DNA of 39,358 nt from Myxococcales bacterium. GTDB lineage: Bacteria; Myxococcota_A; Polyangia; Palsa-1104; JAEUJZ01. The translations under genes and the position numbers were made by a program. The stretch spans positions 1-39,358 of the forward strand of contig JAEUJZ010000121.1 of assembly GCA_016794505.1 (NCBI GenBank). The letters run 5' to 3'. Below are positions 14,835 through 23,370 of the stretch, piece by piece (position 1 is the first letter of the stretch; each line of letters starts with the position of its first letter). Under the pieces are notes generated by a model that searched no databases, was not told where the DNA came from, and saw only the letters and a program-made list of their open reading frames with translations.

Positions 14835-16976
14835 TTACCAGGTGTCGTAGCGCGCGAAGGTCATGACGAAGTCGGCGCGCCCTTCGGTCGCTGAGCGCAC
14901 CGCTGTGGAATAGCCAAACAGCGAGCGCAGTGGTAGCTCAGCCACGACACAGCGTCGGTTGCCTCGCATGCCGACATCGAGGATCTGCGCCCGCCGTTGG
15001 TTTAGGTCGCCCAGCACTTCCCCGACGAAGTCATCGGGAACGAGCACTTCCAGGTGCATGATCGGCTCTAAGAGCGCCACCCCGGCGGCTTCGCAGGCTT
15101 TCAAGAGCGCGCGTGATCCAGCGATGCGCCAGCCGACGTCGCTGGCCACTTCCGACGACAGCTTGGGCTCGACGGCGACCAGCACGGCTTCGACATCTTC
15201 CAAGCGGTTGCCTTTGGGACCCGAGCCCATGGCTTCGCGCACGCCTGCGAGCGCGGCTTCGACGAGCGGCGGCAGGGCGCGCTGCAAGGGCTGAGGCATG
15301 TCGGCGGGCGGCGGTGGCACGGCGTTTTTGACCACCGATCCCGCGCCACGGGGCCGGGCCGAGACGCGCACCGTCGCTTTGCCGAACAGCAGCCCTTCGT
15401 CGACGGCGCGCTCGAAGACGTGCTCGGCCTCGCCGCTGCCCAGGATGGTCTCGCGATACACGACCTGTGGCCGACCCATGCGCGCCTGCACGCCGTACTC
15501 GCGGTCGAGCACGTCGCGCTTGATCTCCAAGTGCAGCTCGCCCATGCCCGAGACGATGGTCTGCCCCGTCTCGGGATCTTCGCGTACATGAAAGGTTGGA
15601 TCTTCGTCGGCCATTTTTTCCAGGGCCGCCTGCATCTTTTCTGCGTCGGCGCTGGTGGCTGCTTCGACGGCCTGGTTGATGACTGGCTGATACGTATCGA
15701 TCCGTTCCAGGGCGATTGGAGCCCGTGGATCACACAGGGTGTCGCCGGTCGCTGTGTCTTTGAGGCCAACCGCCAGCACGATCGAGCCGGCCTTGGCGTC
15801 GTCGATCTTGTCGCGGCTGTCGGCATGCACAGAAAACAGGCGCGCGACTTTTTCCAAGCGACCCAGCGGCTTTTCGCTGCCCCCTTCGCGGCCCTTGCCC
15901 TTGTCGCGGTCTTTGTTTGGCGGTCCAAGTCGCGGGTTCCACACGTCGTCGCCGGACTTGAGCGTGCCGGAGTAGATGCGCAGATAGACGGCCTTTCTGC
16001 CTTCGACCATGGCCACCTTGAAGGCCAGAGCACACAGCGGCGCTTTGTCGTCGGCGGGACGCTGCTCGACTTCGCCGGTCTTGGGGTGATGCCCGACCAC
16101 GGGGGGGACCTCGGTCGGAGCCGGCAGAAAATCAACCACCGCGTCGAGCAGCGGCTGAATGCCGCGGTTGCGCAGCGCCGCGCCGCACATCACCGGCACC
16201 GCCTTGTTTGCCAGCGTGGCCCGTCGGATCGCCGCGCGCAGCGAGGCTTCATCGATGGCTTCGCCGGTCAGATATTTTTCCGCTAGCTCGTCATCGACGT
16301 TGGCGATGCGCTCGATCAAGCGCTCGCGCGCCGGGGCATAGGCTTCTTGATCGGCCTCGCCCACGTCGCTGATCTGCGGTGCCTCGTCTTCTTCGCCGGT
16401 AAATTCGATGCGCTTGCCGGCCACTAGATCGTACATGCCGACGAAGGTCTCTTCGGCGCCGATGGGCTCTTGCAGCGGCACGGGGTTCGCCAAAAGGATG
16501 CGCTGGATGCTGTCGACCACCGATTCGAAGTTGCTGCCGACGCGGTCCATCTTGTTTACGAACGCGATGCGCGGCACGTGAAACTTGTCGGCCTGGCGCC
16601 AGACCGTCTCGGTCTGTGGTTCGACGCCGTCGACAGCCGAGAGCACCACAACCGCACCGTCGAGCACGCGCAGCGATCGCTCGACTTCGATGGTGAAGTC
16701 GACGTGGCCGGGCGTATCGATCAAGTGCATCTCGTAGTTGCGCCAGGTAAACGAAGTCGCAGCGGCCGTGATGGTGATGCCGCGCTTTCGCTCTTCCGGC
16801 ATCCAGTCCATCTGCGTCTGCCCCTCGTGTACTTCGCCGATCTTGTGGATGCGGCCGGAATAAAACAGGAAGCGCTCGCTGACCGTTGTCTTGCCGGCGT
16901 CGATGTGGGCGATGATGCCGATGTTGCGCGTGCGGTCGAGCTTCTTTTTCGATGGAGAGGGACTGGCCTGCGACAT
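14835..16976 (-). CDS. fusA: Elongation factor G (paralogue outside the str operon)
   Basis: A 713-residue translational GTPase that moves tRNA-mRNA on the ribosome and/or assists recycling. G1 AHIDAGKTT is at 23-31, switch I RGITIT at 65-70, G3 DTPGH at 87-91 and G4 NKMD at 141-144, all intact. Domain II contains an unusual Lys/Gly/Asp-rich insertion (residues near 345-362, PPNKDRDKGKG). Domains III-V follow (ADEDPTFHV, VSGMGELHLE, LEPIMHLEVLVPD, MRGNRRCVVAELPLRSLFGYST). No rpsL, rpsG or tuf lies nearby, so this may be one of two or more EF-G copies; which one is housekeeping cannot be told here. A TATAAT box 9 nt before the ATG and no ribosome binding site suggest a leaderless mRNA. Confidence 0.93.
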   Translation of the reverse strand: MSQASPSPSKKKLDRTRNIGIIAHIDAGKTTVSERFLFYSGRIHKIGEVHEGQTQMDWMPEERKRGITITAAATSFTWRNYEMHLIDTPGHVDFTIEVERSLRVLDGAVVVLSAVDGVEPQTETVWRQADKFHVPRIAFVNKMDRVGSNFESVVDSIQRILLANPVPLQEPIGAEETFVGMYDLVAGKRIEFTGEEDEAPQISDVGEADQEAYAPARERLIERIANVDDELAEKYLTGEAIDEASLRAAIRRATLANKAVPVMCGAALRNRGIQPLLDAVVDFLPAPTEVPPVVGHHPKTGEVEQRPADDKAPLCALAFKVAMVEGRKAVYLRIYSGTLKSGDDVWNPRLGPPNKDRDKGKGREGGSEKPLGRLEKVARLFSVHADSRDKIDDAKAGSIVLAVGLKDTATGDTLCDPRAPIALERIDTYQPVINQAVEAATSADAEKMQAALEKMADEDPTFHVREDPETGQTIVSGMGELHLEIKRDVLDREYGVQARMGRPQVVYRETILGSGEAEHVFERAVDEGLLFGKATVRVSARPRGAGSVVKNAVPPPPADMPQPLQRALPPLVEAALAGVREAMGSGPKGNRLEDVEAVLVAVEPKLSSEVASDVGWRIAGSRALLKACEAAGVALLEPIMHLEVLVPDDFVGEVLGDLNQRRAQILDVGMRGNRRCVVAELPLRSLFGYSTAVRSATEGRADFVMTFARYDTW

Positions 16977-16985
16977 GGGAGCGCG

Positions 16986-17015
16986 ATTATAGGCAGCCAG
17001 CGGCCGTCGAAAAGC
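16986..17015 (-). promoter_or_regulatory. Promoter of the EF-G gene (leaderless type)
   Basis: A perfect TATAAT occupies 16986-16991, exactly 9 nt before the ATG. A weak TTTTCG lies 16 bp further upstream as possible -35. Transcription would begin 2-3 nt before, or at, the start codon. Confidence 0.5.
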
Positions 17016-17039
17016 GCTGTTTTTGGTCGGTGCAGAGTC

Positions 17040-17984
17040 TTAGAACTCGTACGTGAGGCCCGCTTTCAGGTTGACGCCAGCCGCGACACAGCGAGCGCGC
17101 AGCGCACTGTCGAGGCCGAAGTTGGCGCCGAGACCTCGCACGATGCGCGCGGCGATCTCGAAGCCATAGGCGTTGTACGAAACACCATTGCCGAGCCCGG
17201 TGGCGCACGTAAACGACGCCGCGATATCCGAGGCGAAGGACTCGACGCCGCTCATGCGCAAGATGATCCAGAAGCGCTCAAGCACGCGAAACGGCAGCTT
17301 GGTGCCGAGCTCTGCGCGATACGTGAAGGCGTCTGCGAAGTCGCTGGTGACGAACTGGCCCCGCGGATTGCGCGAGCGACCCTGTGTGCGAATCCAATAG
17401 CCGGCCTCGATGACCATGTAGTGCTGAAGCGGCCAGCGTCGCACGCCACCGAAGGAATAGCCCAGCGACAGACGCGGCTCGAAGTCGACTTCACCGTCGC
17501 CGGTCGGCAGCGAGCGGGCGATCAGTTGGGCCTCGTCATCGCCGCTGGCAAATGGCGCCGGATCGCCGCTGGGCACACCGATCAGAAACGCCGCGGTCAG
17601 CCGCAGGGGCGCGGTGACCAGCCCGCTCCAAAAGCCGAGGCGAAGATCACCCAGGCCATAGGTCGCGCCTTGGTTCAGCAGGGCGTTGTATCGGAAAAGC
17701 TGGCTCTCGAAGCTCATCGTCAGAAAGCGATTTACCAAGCCAAGCTCGGCATAGGCTTGCAGCGCGTGTTGTTCGTAGGACGCGCCCAGCGGCACAATGC
17801 GAAAGTCCGCGCCGAACAGTCGATCGGCAGCAATGCGTGAATACGCCAAGCTGACAAACAGGTGTCCGCGATCGCGCGTCCACGGGCCGGCCTGTGCGGG
17901 CTTTTCTCTGACGAGCAGAAGCAGCGAGCCGACAAGCAGAAGCAGGCCGAGCCGATGGGATGGCAGAGGTCTGCGGCGCCTCAT
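17040..17984 (-). CDS. Predicted outer-membrane beta-barrel-like protein
   Basis: A 314-residue protein starting at ATG 17984, the A of which overlaps the stop of the upstream DM13 gene (ATGA), so translation is coupled. Residues 1-32 form a signal peptide: four Arg, a hydrophobic LGLLLLVGSLLLLV and a cleavage site at AQA. The mature part is rich in alternating aromatic/polar strands (HLFVSLAYSRIAA, FLTMSFESQLFRYN, PRLSLGYSFGG, HYMVIEAGYWIRT) and ends in Phe (AGLTYEF), as outer-membrane barrel proteins do. No specific family is recognised. It likely sits in the outer membrane and works with the DM13 lipoprotein encoded just upstream. Confidence 0.72.
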   Translation of the reverse strand: MRRRRPLPSHRLGLLLLVGSLLLLVREKPAQAGPWTRDRGHLFVSLAYSRIAADRLFGADFRIVPLGASYEQHALQAYAELGLVNRFLTMSFESQLFRYNALLNQGATYGLGDLRLGFWSGLVTAPLRLTAAFLIGVPSGDPAPFASGDDEAQLIARSLPTGDGEVDFEPRLSLGYSFGGVRRWPLQHYMVIEAGYWIRTQGRSRNPRGQFVTSDFADAFTYRAELGTKLPFRVLERFWIILRMSGVESFASDIAASFTCATGLGNGVSYNAYGFEIAARIVRGLGANFGLDSALRARCVAAGVNLKAGLTYEF

Positions 17985-18565
17985 TGGGTCACATCCATTA
18001 GCGCGGCCTTGGCCACTTCGACCCGAAATGGCTGGCAATAGACAAAGACATTGCGCCGCCCCATGTCGGCGCCCGCGGGCACGGCGATGCGCTGTGCGCC
18101 ATTGAACGCGCTCAAGGTCCCCAGCTTGATGTCGGCTTGGGCATCGATGCTGCCGCCCATGTCGGCCCGCGACGTCAGAAAGATCGCAGGCCCCGGCACA
18201 GCGCTCACCGTGAAGTCGGCGTCGAAGCGAAGCTCTAGCGCGCTGCCCTGGCGATACAGAGCCACGCCGCCGCTGCCCCCATGACCGGCCCGTCCTTCAA
18301 AACGCCCGATGGCCACGCGCACCTCGCTGGGTTGGGTTCCGCCATCGCTGCCCTCGCCAAGATCGCCCGGCGTGGATCCGCCGTCCGTCGACATACCCGA
18401 CGGCTGACTGGGTGAGCCGGTTCGCTCGGACTCGGGTCGCAGATCGACGAACCGGGCCTCGCAAGCGGGCAATAGCCCGACGAGCAAACCAAGCCAGGCT
18501 GCAGCGGCGCCGTCGAGCGTGGCCCGGCATGGCGCCGGCTGTTCTTGCGTGTCTGTGCGGTCCAT
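17981..18565 (-). CDS. DM13-domain lipoprotein
   Basis: A 194-residue protein with a lipobox LLPAC (Cys35) after a hydrophobic segment, then a Gly/Ser/Asp-rich spacer. From about residue 84 to the end is a DM13 domain: IGRFEGRAGHGGSGGVALYR, LELRFDADFTVSAVPGPAIFLTS, LGTLSAFNGAQRIAVP, and NVFVYCQPFRVEVAKAAL with the conserved Cys. DM13 is a small domain proposed to take part in extracellular electron transfer or redox chemistry, often near cytochrome-like partners. The gene is translationally coupled to the beta-barrel protein downstream, suggesting a shared envelope function. Confidence 0.82.
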   Translation of the reverse strand: MDRTDTQEQPAPCRATLDGAAAAWLGLLVGLLPACEARFVDLRPESERTGSPSQPSGMSTDGGSTPGDLGEGSDGGTQPSEVRVAIGRFEGRAGHGGSGGVALYRQGSALELRFDADFTVSAVPGPAIFLTSRADMGGSIDAQADIKLGTLSAFNGAQRIAVPAGADMGRRNVFVYCQPFRVEVAKAALMDVTQ

Positions 18566-18684
18566 GATGGTTGCTTCCTTACTCGTGTCGGCCGGACACG
18601 TCCGATCTGTGGTGCCGGCACTGCCGGGCGCGTTACAGAGCCAAGATCTGGGCCTCTGAAAGCCAGCCGCTCTGACTGCGGCAG

Positions 18685-20106
18685 CTAGCGTGTGCGCAGG
18701 CGGGCGGAGACTTCTTCAGCGGCGCGGACCCCGGACTCTAGGGCGCCTTCCATGTATCCGGGAAAGCGGGTCGCGGTCTCGGTCCCGGCGAAGTGCAGGC
18801 GGCCGATCGGAGCCCGCAGCGTGTGCCCGAAGCGAGTCAAGGTAGCCGGCGGCATGACCGCGGTGTAGCAGCCTTGGCTATAGGGCTCCAGGCTCCAGTT
18901 GTGCTCAACATAGCTCTCGGGGTGCAGGGCTTCTTCGCCGAAGAAGCGCGCAAACGCAGAGAGGACGCTGCGCTTGCGGGACTCGGGGTCGCGCTCGGCT
19001 TCGCTGCGCAGATGATCGCCCAGCATGAAGCCTAAGAGCCCACCGCGCTTTCCGTCGGCAGACGAGTCATCAAAGACGGCGCGGATCGGACCGCGATCGC
19101 AGACCGCTTCCCCGGAATAGCCGCGCTCGCGCCAAAAGGGCCGCGGATAGGTGGCGATGCACTTGCAGACCGAGCCCATCGGCATGCGCTGCTGCAGCTG
19201 CTTTCGCGCCACCGGCAAGTCCGGCTTGAAGTCGATGCCGGCGCACAGCGCAGGGGGAATCGCGACGATGACAAAGCGGGCGTGGAAGCGCTTTGGGCCG
19301 CTTGGCGACTGCGCCGTCACGTCGACCGCGTCGCTGGTCTGCTCGATGGCGCAGACGGGATGGCTCAGGTGGATGCGATCGACAAGAGCCGGCTCGGCCG
19401 CCATGCGCAGGCATACCTGCTGAAAGCCATCGACCAGGCGCGTCTGCTGCGCTCCGTCGCGGATCGTCGACAGATTTAGGATGCCGTTGCCGGCGTGGAT
19501 GTAGTGCAGAAAGTACAAAAGGGACAGCTCTGACGGCTCGGCCGCAAAGATGGCCGCGACGGCGATGTCGAACAACGCGCGAGCCCCCGCTGTATGGACG
19601 TGCGCTTGCTTCCACGACTCGACGGTCATGCCGTCCCAGGCCAGCGCCTCGGGGGCGTCCGCAGGATGCTCTTTTGGCACCTGCTTGGCCAGTGCGTCGA
19701 CGCGCGAAAGTGTGCGGTGCAGATCGAGCAGACCCAGCAGCGGCAGCGACGGAATATCTCCTTCATACGTTGAGACGCGGTCGCCGATGGCAAGGACCTT
19801 CTTTCCTTGATATGGCTGAGCGAGCGTGGCCAAGTCCAGCTCGCGTACCAAGCGGATCAGTCGGTCTTGTCCCGGCCCCAGCCACTGCGCGCCAAGCTCG
19901 ATGACGTCGCCGCTTGTAAGGCGATGGCTCAGCGTGCGCCCTCCGACGCGGTCCCGCGCTTCCAGGACCCGGACACGCAGGCCTTGCTGGGCCAGCGTGC
20001 GTGCGGCGAACAGACCTGCGAGCCCAGCGCCCAGCACCAAGACATCGTCGATCGGGGCAGGGTCCGGGGTGCGATCAGCGGCAGTTGGCAGCGGGGCGGT
20101 GCTCAT
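18685..20106 (-). CDS. Flavin-containing amine oxidase
   Basis: A 473-residue FAD enzyme of the monoamine oxidase/polyamine oxidase family, which oxidises amines to imines with release of peroxide. The FAD-binding motif GAGLAG is at residues 26-31, followed by VLEARDRVGGRT and GAQWLGPGQDRL. The C-terminal FAD-contacting segment is LHFAGTETATRFPGYMEGALESG, with the MAO-type YSQGCYTAVMPP before it. ATG 20106 is chosen because AGGAG lies 9 nt upstream; an in-frame start 23 codons earlier is less likely. There is no signal peptide, so it is probably cytoplasmic. The substrate cannot be deduced. Confidence 0.92.
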   Translation of the reverse strand: MSTAPLPTAADRTPDPAPIDDVLVLGAGLAGLFAARTLAQQGLRVRVLEARDRVGGRTLSHRLTSGDVIELGAQWLGPGQDRLIRLVRELDLATLAQPYQGKKVLAIGDRVSTYEGDIPSLPLLGLLDLHRTLSRVDALAKQVPKEHPADAPEALAWDGMTVESWKQAHVHTAGARALFDIAVAAIFAAEPSELSLLYFLHYIHAGNGILNLSTIRDGAQQTRLVDGFQQVCLRMAAEPALVDRIHLSHPVCAIEQTSDAVDVTAQSPSGPKRFHARFVIVAIPPALCAGIDFKPDLPVARKQLQQRMPMGSVCKCIATYPRPFWRERGYSGEAVCDRGPIRAVFDDSSADGKRGGLLGFMLGDHLRSEAERDPESRKRSVLSAFARFFGEEALHPESYVEHNWSLEPYSQGCYTAVMPPATLTRFGHTLRAPIGRLHFAGTETATRFPGYMEGALESGVRAAEEVSARLRTR

Positions 20107-20213
20107 CGGGAAACACTCCTGTGTTGCGACATCATACCGCGGTGTCGACGCCGAAATCGGCGGCGTGGCGAGCACGGGCTCGGCTCACCCCAGACGACGA
20201 TGCGACCGCGGTC

Positions 20214-21020
20214 CTAAGGATCCGAGGCGGAGAACAGAAAGGGATACCGCACGGGCTGGGGCTGACCTCCGGCGGGGCGCGGAAAGCGCCACTCACCGAC
20301 GATCTCAGCGAGACAACTGGCGACGACTGCGTTGCCGAGCAGGTTGAGTTCGGTGCGGATGTCGACTGCGCGTCCGAAGTCGCCTGCATCCACGAGAGTA
20401 AAGGACAGCTCGACGCGGCCGCTGGGCGCTGCGGCATCGTGGCGAAAGGCCCGCTCATAGCACGCGCGAACTTGTGGGCCATGGGTCTCGGCGACGAATG
20501 CGACGTCAGCGAACACCTGGGCGTTTCGCAGCGAATCGCGGCGCTGGCTGCTTGTGGGCGCGGGGCCGGCTGGGCCGCTGTCTGCTGCTTGCGGGCTCGA
20601 CGCGCTGGGCGTGACCAAAGGCAGGGGCGAGGGCACAGCGACGGGCGATGCTGTAGCGCCTGCCATGGCTCCCGTTCGTGGTCGCCCGGCTGTGACATCG
20701 GCGCGGGGGCGAGCCGCGGACCCGCGATGGACAGGCGACGGAACCGCTTCGGGTGTCGTGACGACGTTGGGCGAACGATGGCGCAGGCCAATCCAGGCGC
20801 TCACAGCCGCGCTGGCTGCAGCGCAGAGCAGAAACAGGGCGATGTCGAGAGGGCGCAGCCGGCGTTGGGTCGAGTACACACGCTGCGGTGTCGTGCGCTC
20901 GCGGCGGGCGTCGCGACGTGTTGGGCGCCCGGTCGCTGCACTGGACGCACTGTCCCTTCGCGCGGGGTTCACCGCGGTGCCACCTGCCTTGGACGAATCC
21001 CTGAAGGCCTTGGGGGACAT
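20214..21020 (-). CDS. AgmX/PglI C-terminal domain membrane protein
   Basis: A 268-residue protein beginning at ATG 21020 (another in-frame ATG at 21074 exists; neither has a clear ribosome binding site). The first 58 residues are basic and cytoplasmic. One membrane span covers about 59-78 (LDIALFLLCAAASAAVSAWI). A Pro/Ala/Ser-rich periplasmic linker follows. The C-terminal 85 residues (HGPQVRACYERAF, GRVELSFTLVDAGDFGRAVDI, VVASCLAEIVGEWRFPRPAGG...VRYPFLF) match the TonB-like C-terminal domain typical of AgmX/PglI proteins in myxobacteria, linked there to gliding motility. Two conserved Cys may form a disulphide. It is divergent from infC. Confidence 0.82.
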   Translation of the reverse strand: MSPKAFRDSSKAGGTAVNPARRDSASSAATGRPTRRDARRERTTPQRVYSTQRRLRPLDIALFLLCAAASAAVSAWIGLRHRSPNVVTTPEAVPSPVHRGSAARPRADVTAGRPRTGAMAGATASPVAVPSPLPLVTPSASSPQAADSGPAGPAPTSSQRRDSLRNAQVFADVAFVAETHGPQVRACYERAFRHDAAAPSGRVELSFTLVDAGDFGRAVDIRTELNLLGNAVVASCLAEIVGEWRFPRPAGGQPQPVRYPFLFSASDP

Positions 21021-21111
21021 CCGATAAGGGTATTGCACCGGCAACCCGACCGCGGTATGAAAAGCAGACTTCATCAGAAAAGTCGCGAACCGAATCACAG
21101 GAGAAAGTCCC

Positions 21112-21816
21112 ATTCGAACCGACAGCCGCCCAGCCCCTGCCGAGCAGTATCGAGTCAACCACCGCATCCGCATTCCACGCGTCCGCGTCATCGGTCCCGA
21201 TGGTGCGCAGGTCGGCATCCTAGAGACCGCCGATGCTCTGCGCATGGCGCGCGAGGAAGGCCTCGACCTCGTCGAGATTTCGCCAAAAGCGGTGCCGCCA
21301 GTCTGCAAGATCATGGACTACGGCCGCTTCAAGTATGAGATGGCGAAGAAGGAACGTGAGGAGCGAGCCAAGCGAACGGTGATCGAAGTCAAAGAGATGA
21401 AGTTCCGTCCGAAGACGGACGAACACGACTTCGACTTCAAGGTGAAGCACATCCGCGAGTTCTTGCAGGATGGGAACAAGGCCAAGCTGGTCATCCAGTT
21501 CCGCGGCCGCGAGATCGTCCACCCCGAAGTGGGTCAGCAAGTGTTGAAGCGTGTGGTCGAGGCGCTGGCTGACGTCGCACAGGTCGAGCAAGCGCCCATG
21601 ATGGAAGGTCGGCGCATGCTGATGATCATCGGCCCGAAGTCAGGACAGACCAAGCGACCCGTCGGACCGACGCCGCCAGCAGGACCCACCGTCATTGTGA
21701 AACCACCGTCGGCGGCTGCTCCCGGTGCGGCCCCTGCGGCCCCTGCAGCCGGTTCAGGCGCTGCGGTCGGTGCCCCCCTGCAAGCGGCACCGCAAGACAG
21801 CGCGGACGCTGACTAG
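21112..21816 (+). CDS. infC: Translation initiation factor IF-3 with ATT start and C-terminal extension
   Basis: A 234-residue IF-3. The homology begins well upstream of the first ATG (21244): QYRVNHRIRIPRVRVIGPDG precedes it in frame. The only suitable start is ATT at 21112, with AGGAGA at 21099-21104 at correct spacing. AUU is the classical, autoregulated start codon of infC, discriminated against by IF-3 itself. The N- and C-domains follow (LDLVEISPKAVPPVCKIMDYGRFKYE; DFKVKHIREFL, KAKLVIQFRGREI). The last 50 residues are an Ala/Pro/Gly-rich tail absent from E. coli IF-3 but resembling the extension of the Myxococcus IF-3 (Dsg), which is needed for development. Confidence 0.96.
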   Translation: MRTDSRPAPAEQYRVNHRIRIPRVRVIGPDGAQVGILETADALRMAREEGLDLVEISPKAVPPVCKIMDYGRFKYEMAKKEREERAKRTVIEVKEMKFRPKTDEHDFDFKVKHIREFLQDGNKAKLVIQFRGREIVHPEVGQQVLKRVVEALADVAQVEQAPMMEGRRMLMIIGPKSGQTKRPVGPTPPAGPTVIVKPPSAAAPGAAPAAPAAGSGAAVGAPLQAAPQDSADAD

Positions 21817-21881
21817 ACGGATTCCGTCTCAGCCACCCCTTCCTTTCCCTCGCTCTTCTCCCTCTTACCCCTTCTTTCGTG

Positions 21882-22355
21882 ATGCAGCGCGTCTCCTGGG
21901 ATCGCTATTTCATGGACATCGCTCAAGTGGTGTCTTCGCGTTCAACCTGCAGTCGCAAGAACGTTGGCTCGGTCATCGTTCGCGACCGCACCATCTTGTC
22001 GACGGGCTACAACGGCTCGCTGCGCGGGCTGCCGCACTGTGACGACATCGGACACATGATGGAAGGCGGTCACTGCGTCGCCACGATTCATGCGGAACAG
22101 AACGCCATCATCCATGCCGCCAAAAATGGCGTCGCGATCAACGACGGCACGATCTATGTCACAGCCTCGCCGTGTTGGTCGTGTTTCAAGTCGATCGCCA
22201 ACGCCGGACTGCGCCGCATTGTCTATGGCGAGTTCTATCGCGACGAGCGCATCTTTGAGTTCTCGCAGCGGCTGGGCATTGAGCTTGAGCACCTGGCCCT
22301 CTCAACGGCTGCGCTCTCCGCCAGCGCCCTACCTGCGGTACCGCCGATCGAGTAG
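21882..22355 (+). CDS. dCMP deaminase
   Basis: A 157-residue deoxycytidylate deaminase family protein converting dCMP to dUMP for thymidylate synthesis. Zinc and catalytic motifs are intact: HAEQN at residues 70-74 and PCWSC at 97-101, with an N-terminal WDRYFMDIAQVVSSRSTCSRKNVGSVI typical of the ComEB/dCMP deaminase branch, and GYNGSLRG. The C-terminal 20 residues are an Ala-rich extension. Start may be ATG 21882 or the GTG one codon earlier; no ribosome binding site is seen. It lies 65 nt after infC, likely cotranscribed. Confidence 0.93.
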   Translation: MQRVSWDRYFMDIAQVVSSRSTCSRKNVGSVIVRDRTILSTGYNGSLRGLPHCDDIGHMMEGGHCVATIHAEQNAIIHAAKNGVAINDGTIYVTASPCWSCFKSIANAGLRRIVYGEFYRDERIFEFSQRLGIELEHLALSTAALSASALPAVPPIE

Positions 22356-22404
22356 GTGCCCGGAGTTGTGAGCGGAATAAAAGCGAGCCTCCCCAGATTT
22401 CTTC

Positions 22405-22434
22405 TTGACCCATGTCGCGATACCCAAGTACGGT
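22405..22434 (+). promoter_or_regulatory. Probable sigma-70 promoter of the DUF882 gene
   Basis: TTGACC (22405-22410), an 18-bp spacer and TACGGT (22429-22434). It would give a leader of about 160 nt containing two hairpins. Confidence 0.5.
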
Positions 22435-22501
22435 GAGATTTGCCTTAACGGCTGTTCTTTGATTCCTAGCTTGGATAGCGTGGCTTAGCCTGAAAACGAA
22501 A

Positions 22502-22574
22502 GGCACACACCCCCGAGATGCTTCTCGCCTGTGCGTGCCCCATCATCGAGGTCCCAGCGTTGCGGCGCCGGGAC
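22502..22574 (+). promoter_or_regulatory. Two hairpins in the 5' leader of the DUF882 gene
   Basis: Hairpin one pairs GGCACACAC (22502-22510) with GTGCGTGCC (22531-22539), one mismatch, enclosing CGAG/CTCG across a symmetric internal loop. Hairpin two pairs GTCCC (22551-22555) with GGGAC (22570-22574). They precede the ribosome binding site by about 20 nt. No known riboswitch is recognised; the first could also terminate readthrough from infC. Confidence 0.4.
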
Positions 22575-22603
22575 ATCTAGTAGCAGTAGGAGGCTAGAGG
22601 ATC

Positions 22604-23299
22604 GTGAAACCGCACAGCAGACTAACCGCACTGGTGATCGGAGCCGTGCTCTGCACCAGCCTATCGGTAGCCAAGGCGGAGCCCGCACGTTCGACTTCGT
22701 CGGGTTCGAGCAAGGCAGGCAAGGCCTCAAAGAAACACACGCCCCGCCAGATCTTTAACGGCTGGGCCGTGCCTGAGTCCAAGCTACGCGTGCAGCCGCT
22801 CAAGCGACCGTCCGGCAAGATTGAGATCTATTCGCTCAATGAGCCCGGCGAGCACATGACGCTGCAGCTATACAACGCCGATGGCACGTACAACGACGAG
22901 GCCCTGGATCGCCTGAATCACCTGTGGCGTTGCCGTCGGACCGAGACGGAAAAGTCGATCGACCCACACGTCTTTGAAGTTCTCTCGCACATCTACGACC
23001 GCTTTAAGAAGCCGATCGCGCTGATCTCGGGCTTCCGCAATCAGCGCCGTACGACCAGTTATCACTACGTTGGCAGCGCCGCGGACATCACGATCCCCGG
23101 CTTGGCCGATGGGGTTTTGCGCAACTTCGTAGAAGGCCTGGACACGGGCGGCATGGGCATCGGCATCTATCCTCACGCCGGCTTCATTCACGTCGACGTG
23201 CGTCCCGAGCCGAGCTATCGCTGGGTCGACTACTCGCCGCCGGGTTCAAGCGAGATGGGCCAACCCAAGACCAAGCGCACCCGCGCACCCAACACCTAA
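22604..23299 (+). CDS. DUF882 / YcbK-like murein peptidase, exported
   Basis: A 231-residue protein with a signal peptide cleaved after AKA (residue 25) and a basic linker. The C-terminal domain from about residue 70 is DUF882, related to peptidase M15 D,D-carboxypeptidases: HMTLQLYNADGTYNDEALDRLNHLWRCRRT is the family entry, ISGFRN follows, and the zinc ligands appear as H154...D161 (YHYVGSAADI) and H196-x-D198 (FIHVDVR). It would cleave peptidoglycan peptides or related bonds in the periplasm. Start is GTG 22604 after TAGAGG. It lies downstream of a putative promoter with a structured leader. Confidence 0.88.
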   Translation: MKPHSRLTALVIGAVLCTSLSVAKAEPARSTSSGSSKAGKASKKHTPRQIFNGWAVPESKLRVQPLKRPSGKIEIYSLNEPGEHMTLQLYNADGTYNDEALDRLNHLWRCRRTETEKSIDPHVFEVLSHIYDRFKKPIALISGFRNQRRTTSYHYVGSAADITIPGLADGVLRNFVEGLDTGGMGIGIYPHAGFIHVDVRPEPSYRWVDYSPPGSSEMGQPKTKRTRAPNT

Positions 23300-23370
23300 G
23301 CGCGGTTCCCCTCTGCGCACTGCCGGCCGCACCTTCGCGGCTCGGCGTTCCCCCCACCGCAATCGAAACG

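Noticed and set aside
15420..17840. Long plus-strand open frames opposite the EF-G and outer-membrane protein genes
   Set aside because: High-GC antisense shadows: the minus-strand genes carry clear motifs, while these translations show no known family pattern.
20001..21338. 445-codon plus-strand frame over the amine oxidase start, AgmX-like gene and infC start
   Set aside because: It conflicts with three supported genes, including the infC frame, and has no domain of its own.
21816..21832. Terminator after infC (AGACGGATTCCGTCT palindrome)
   Set aside because: The stem is short, with a one-base centre and no T-run; it may be a protein site or chance.
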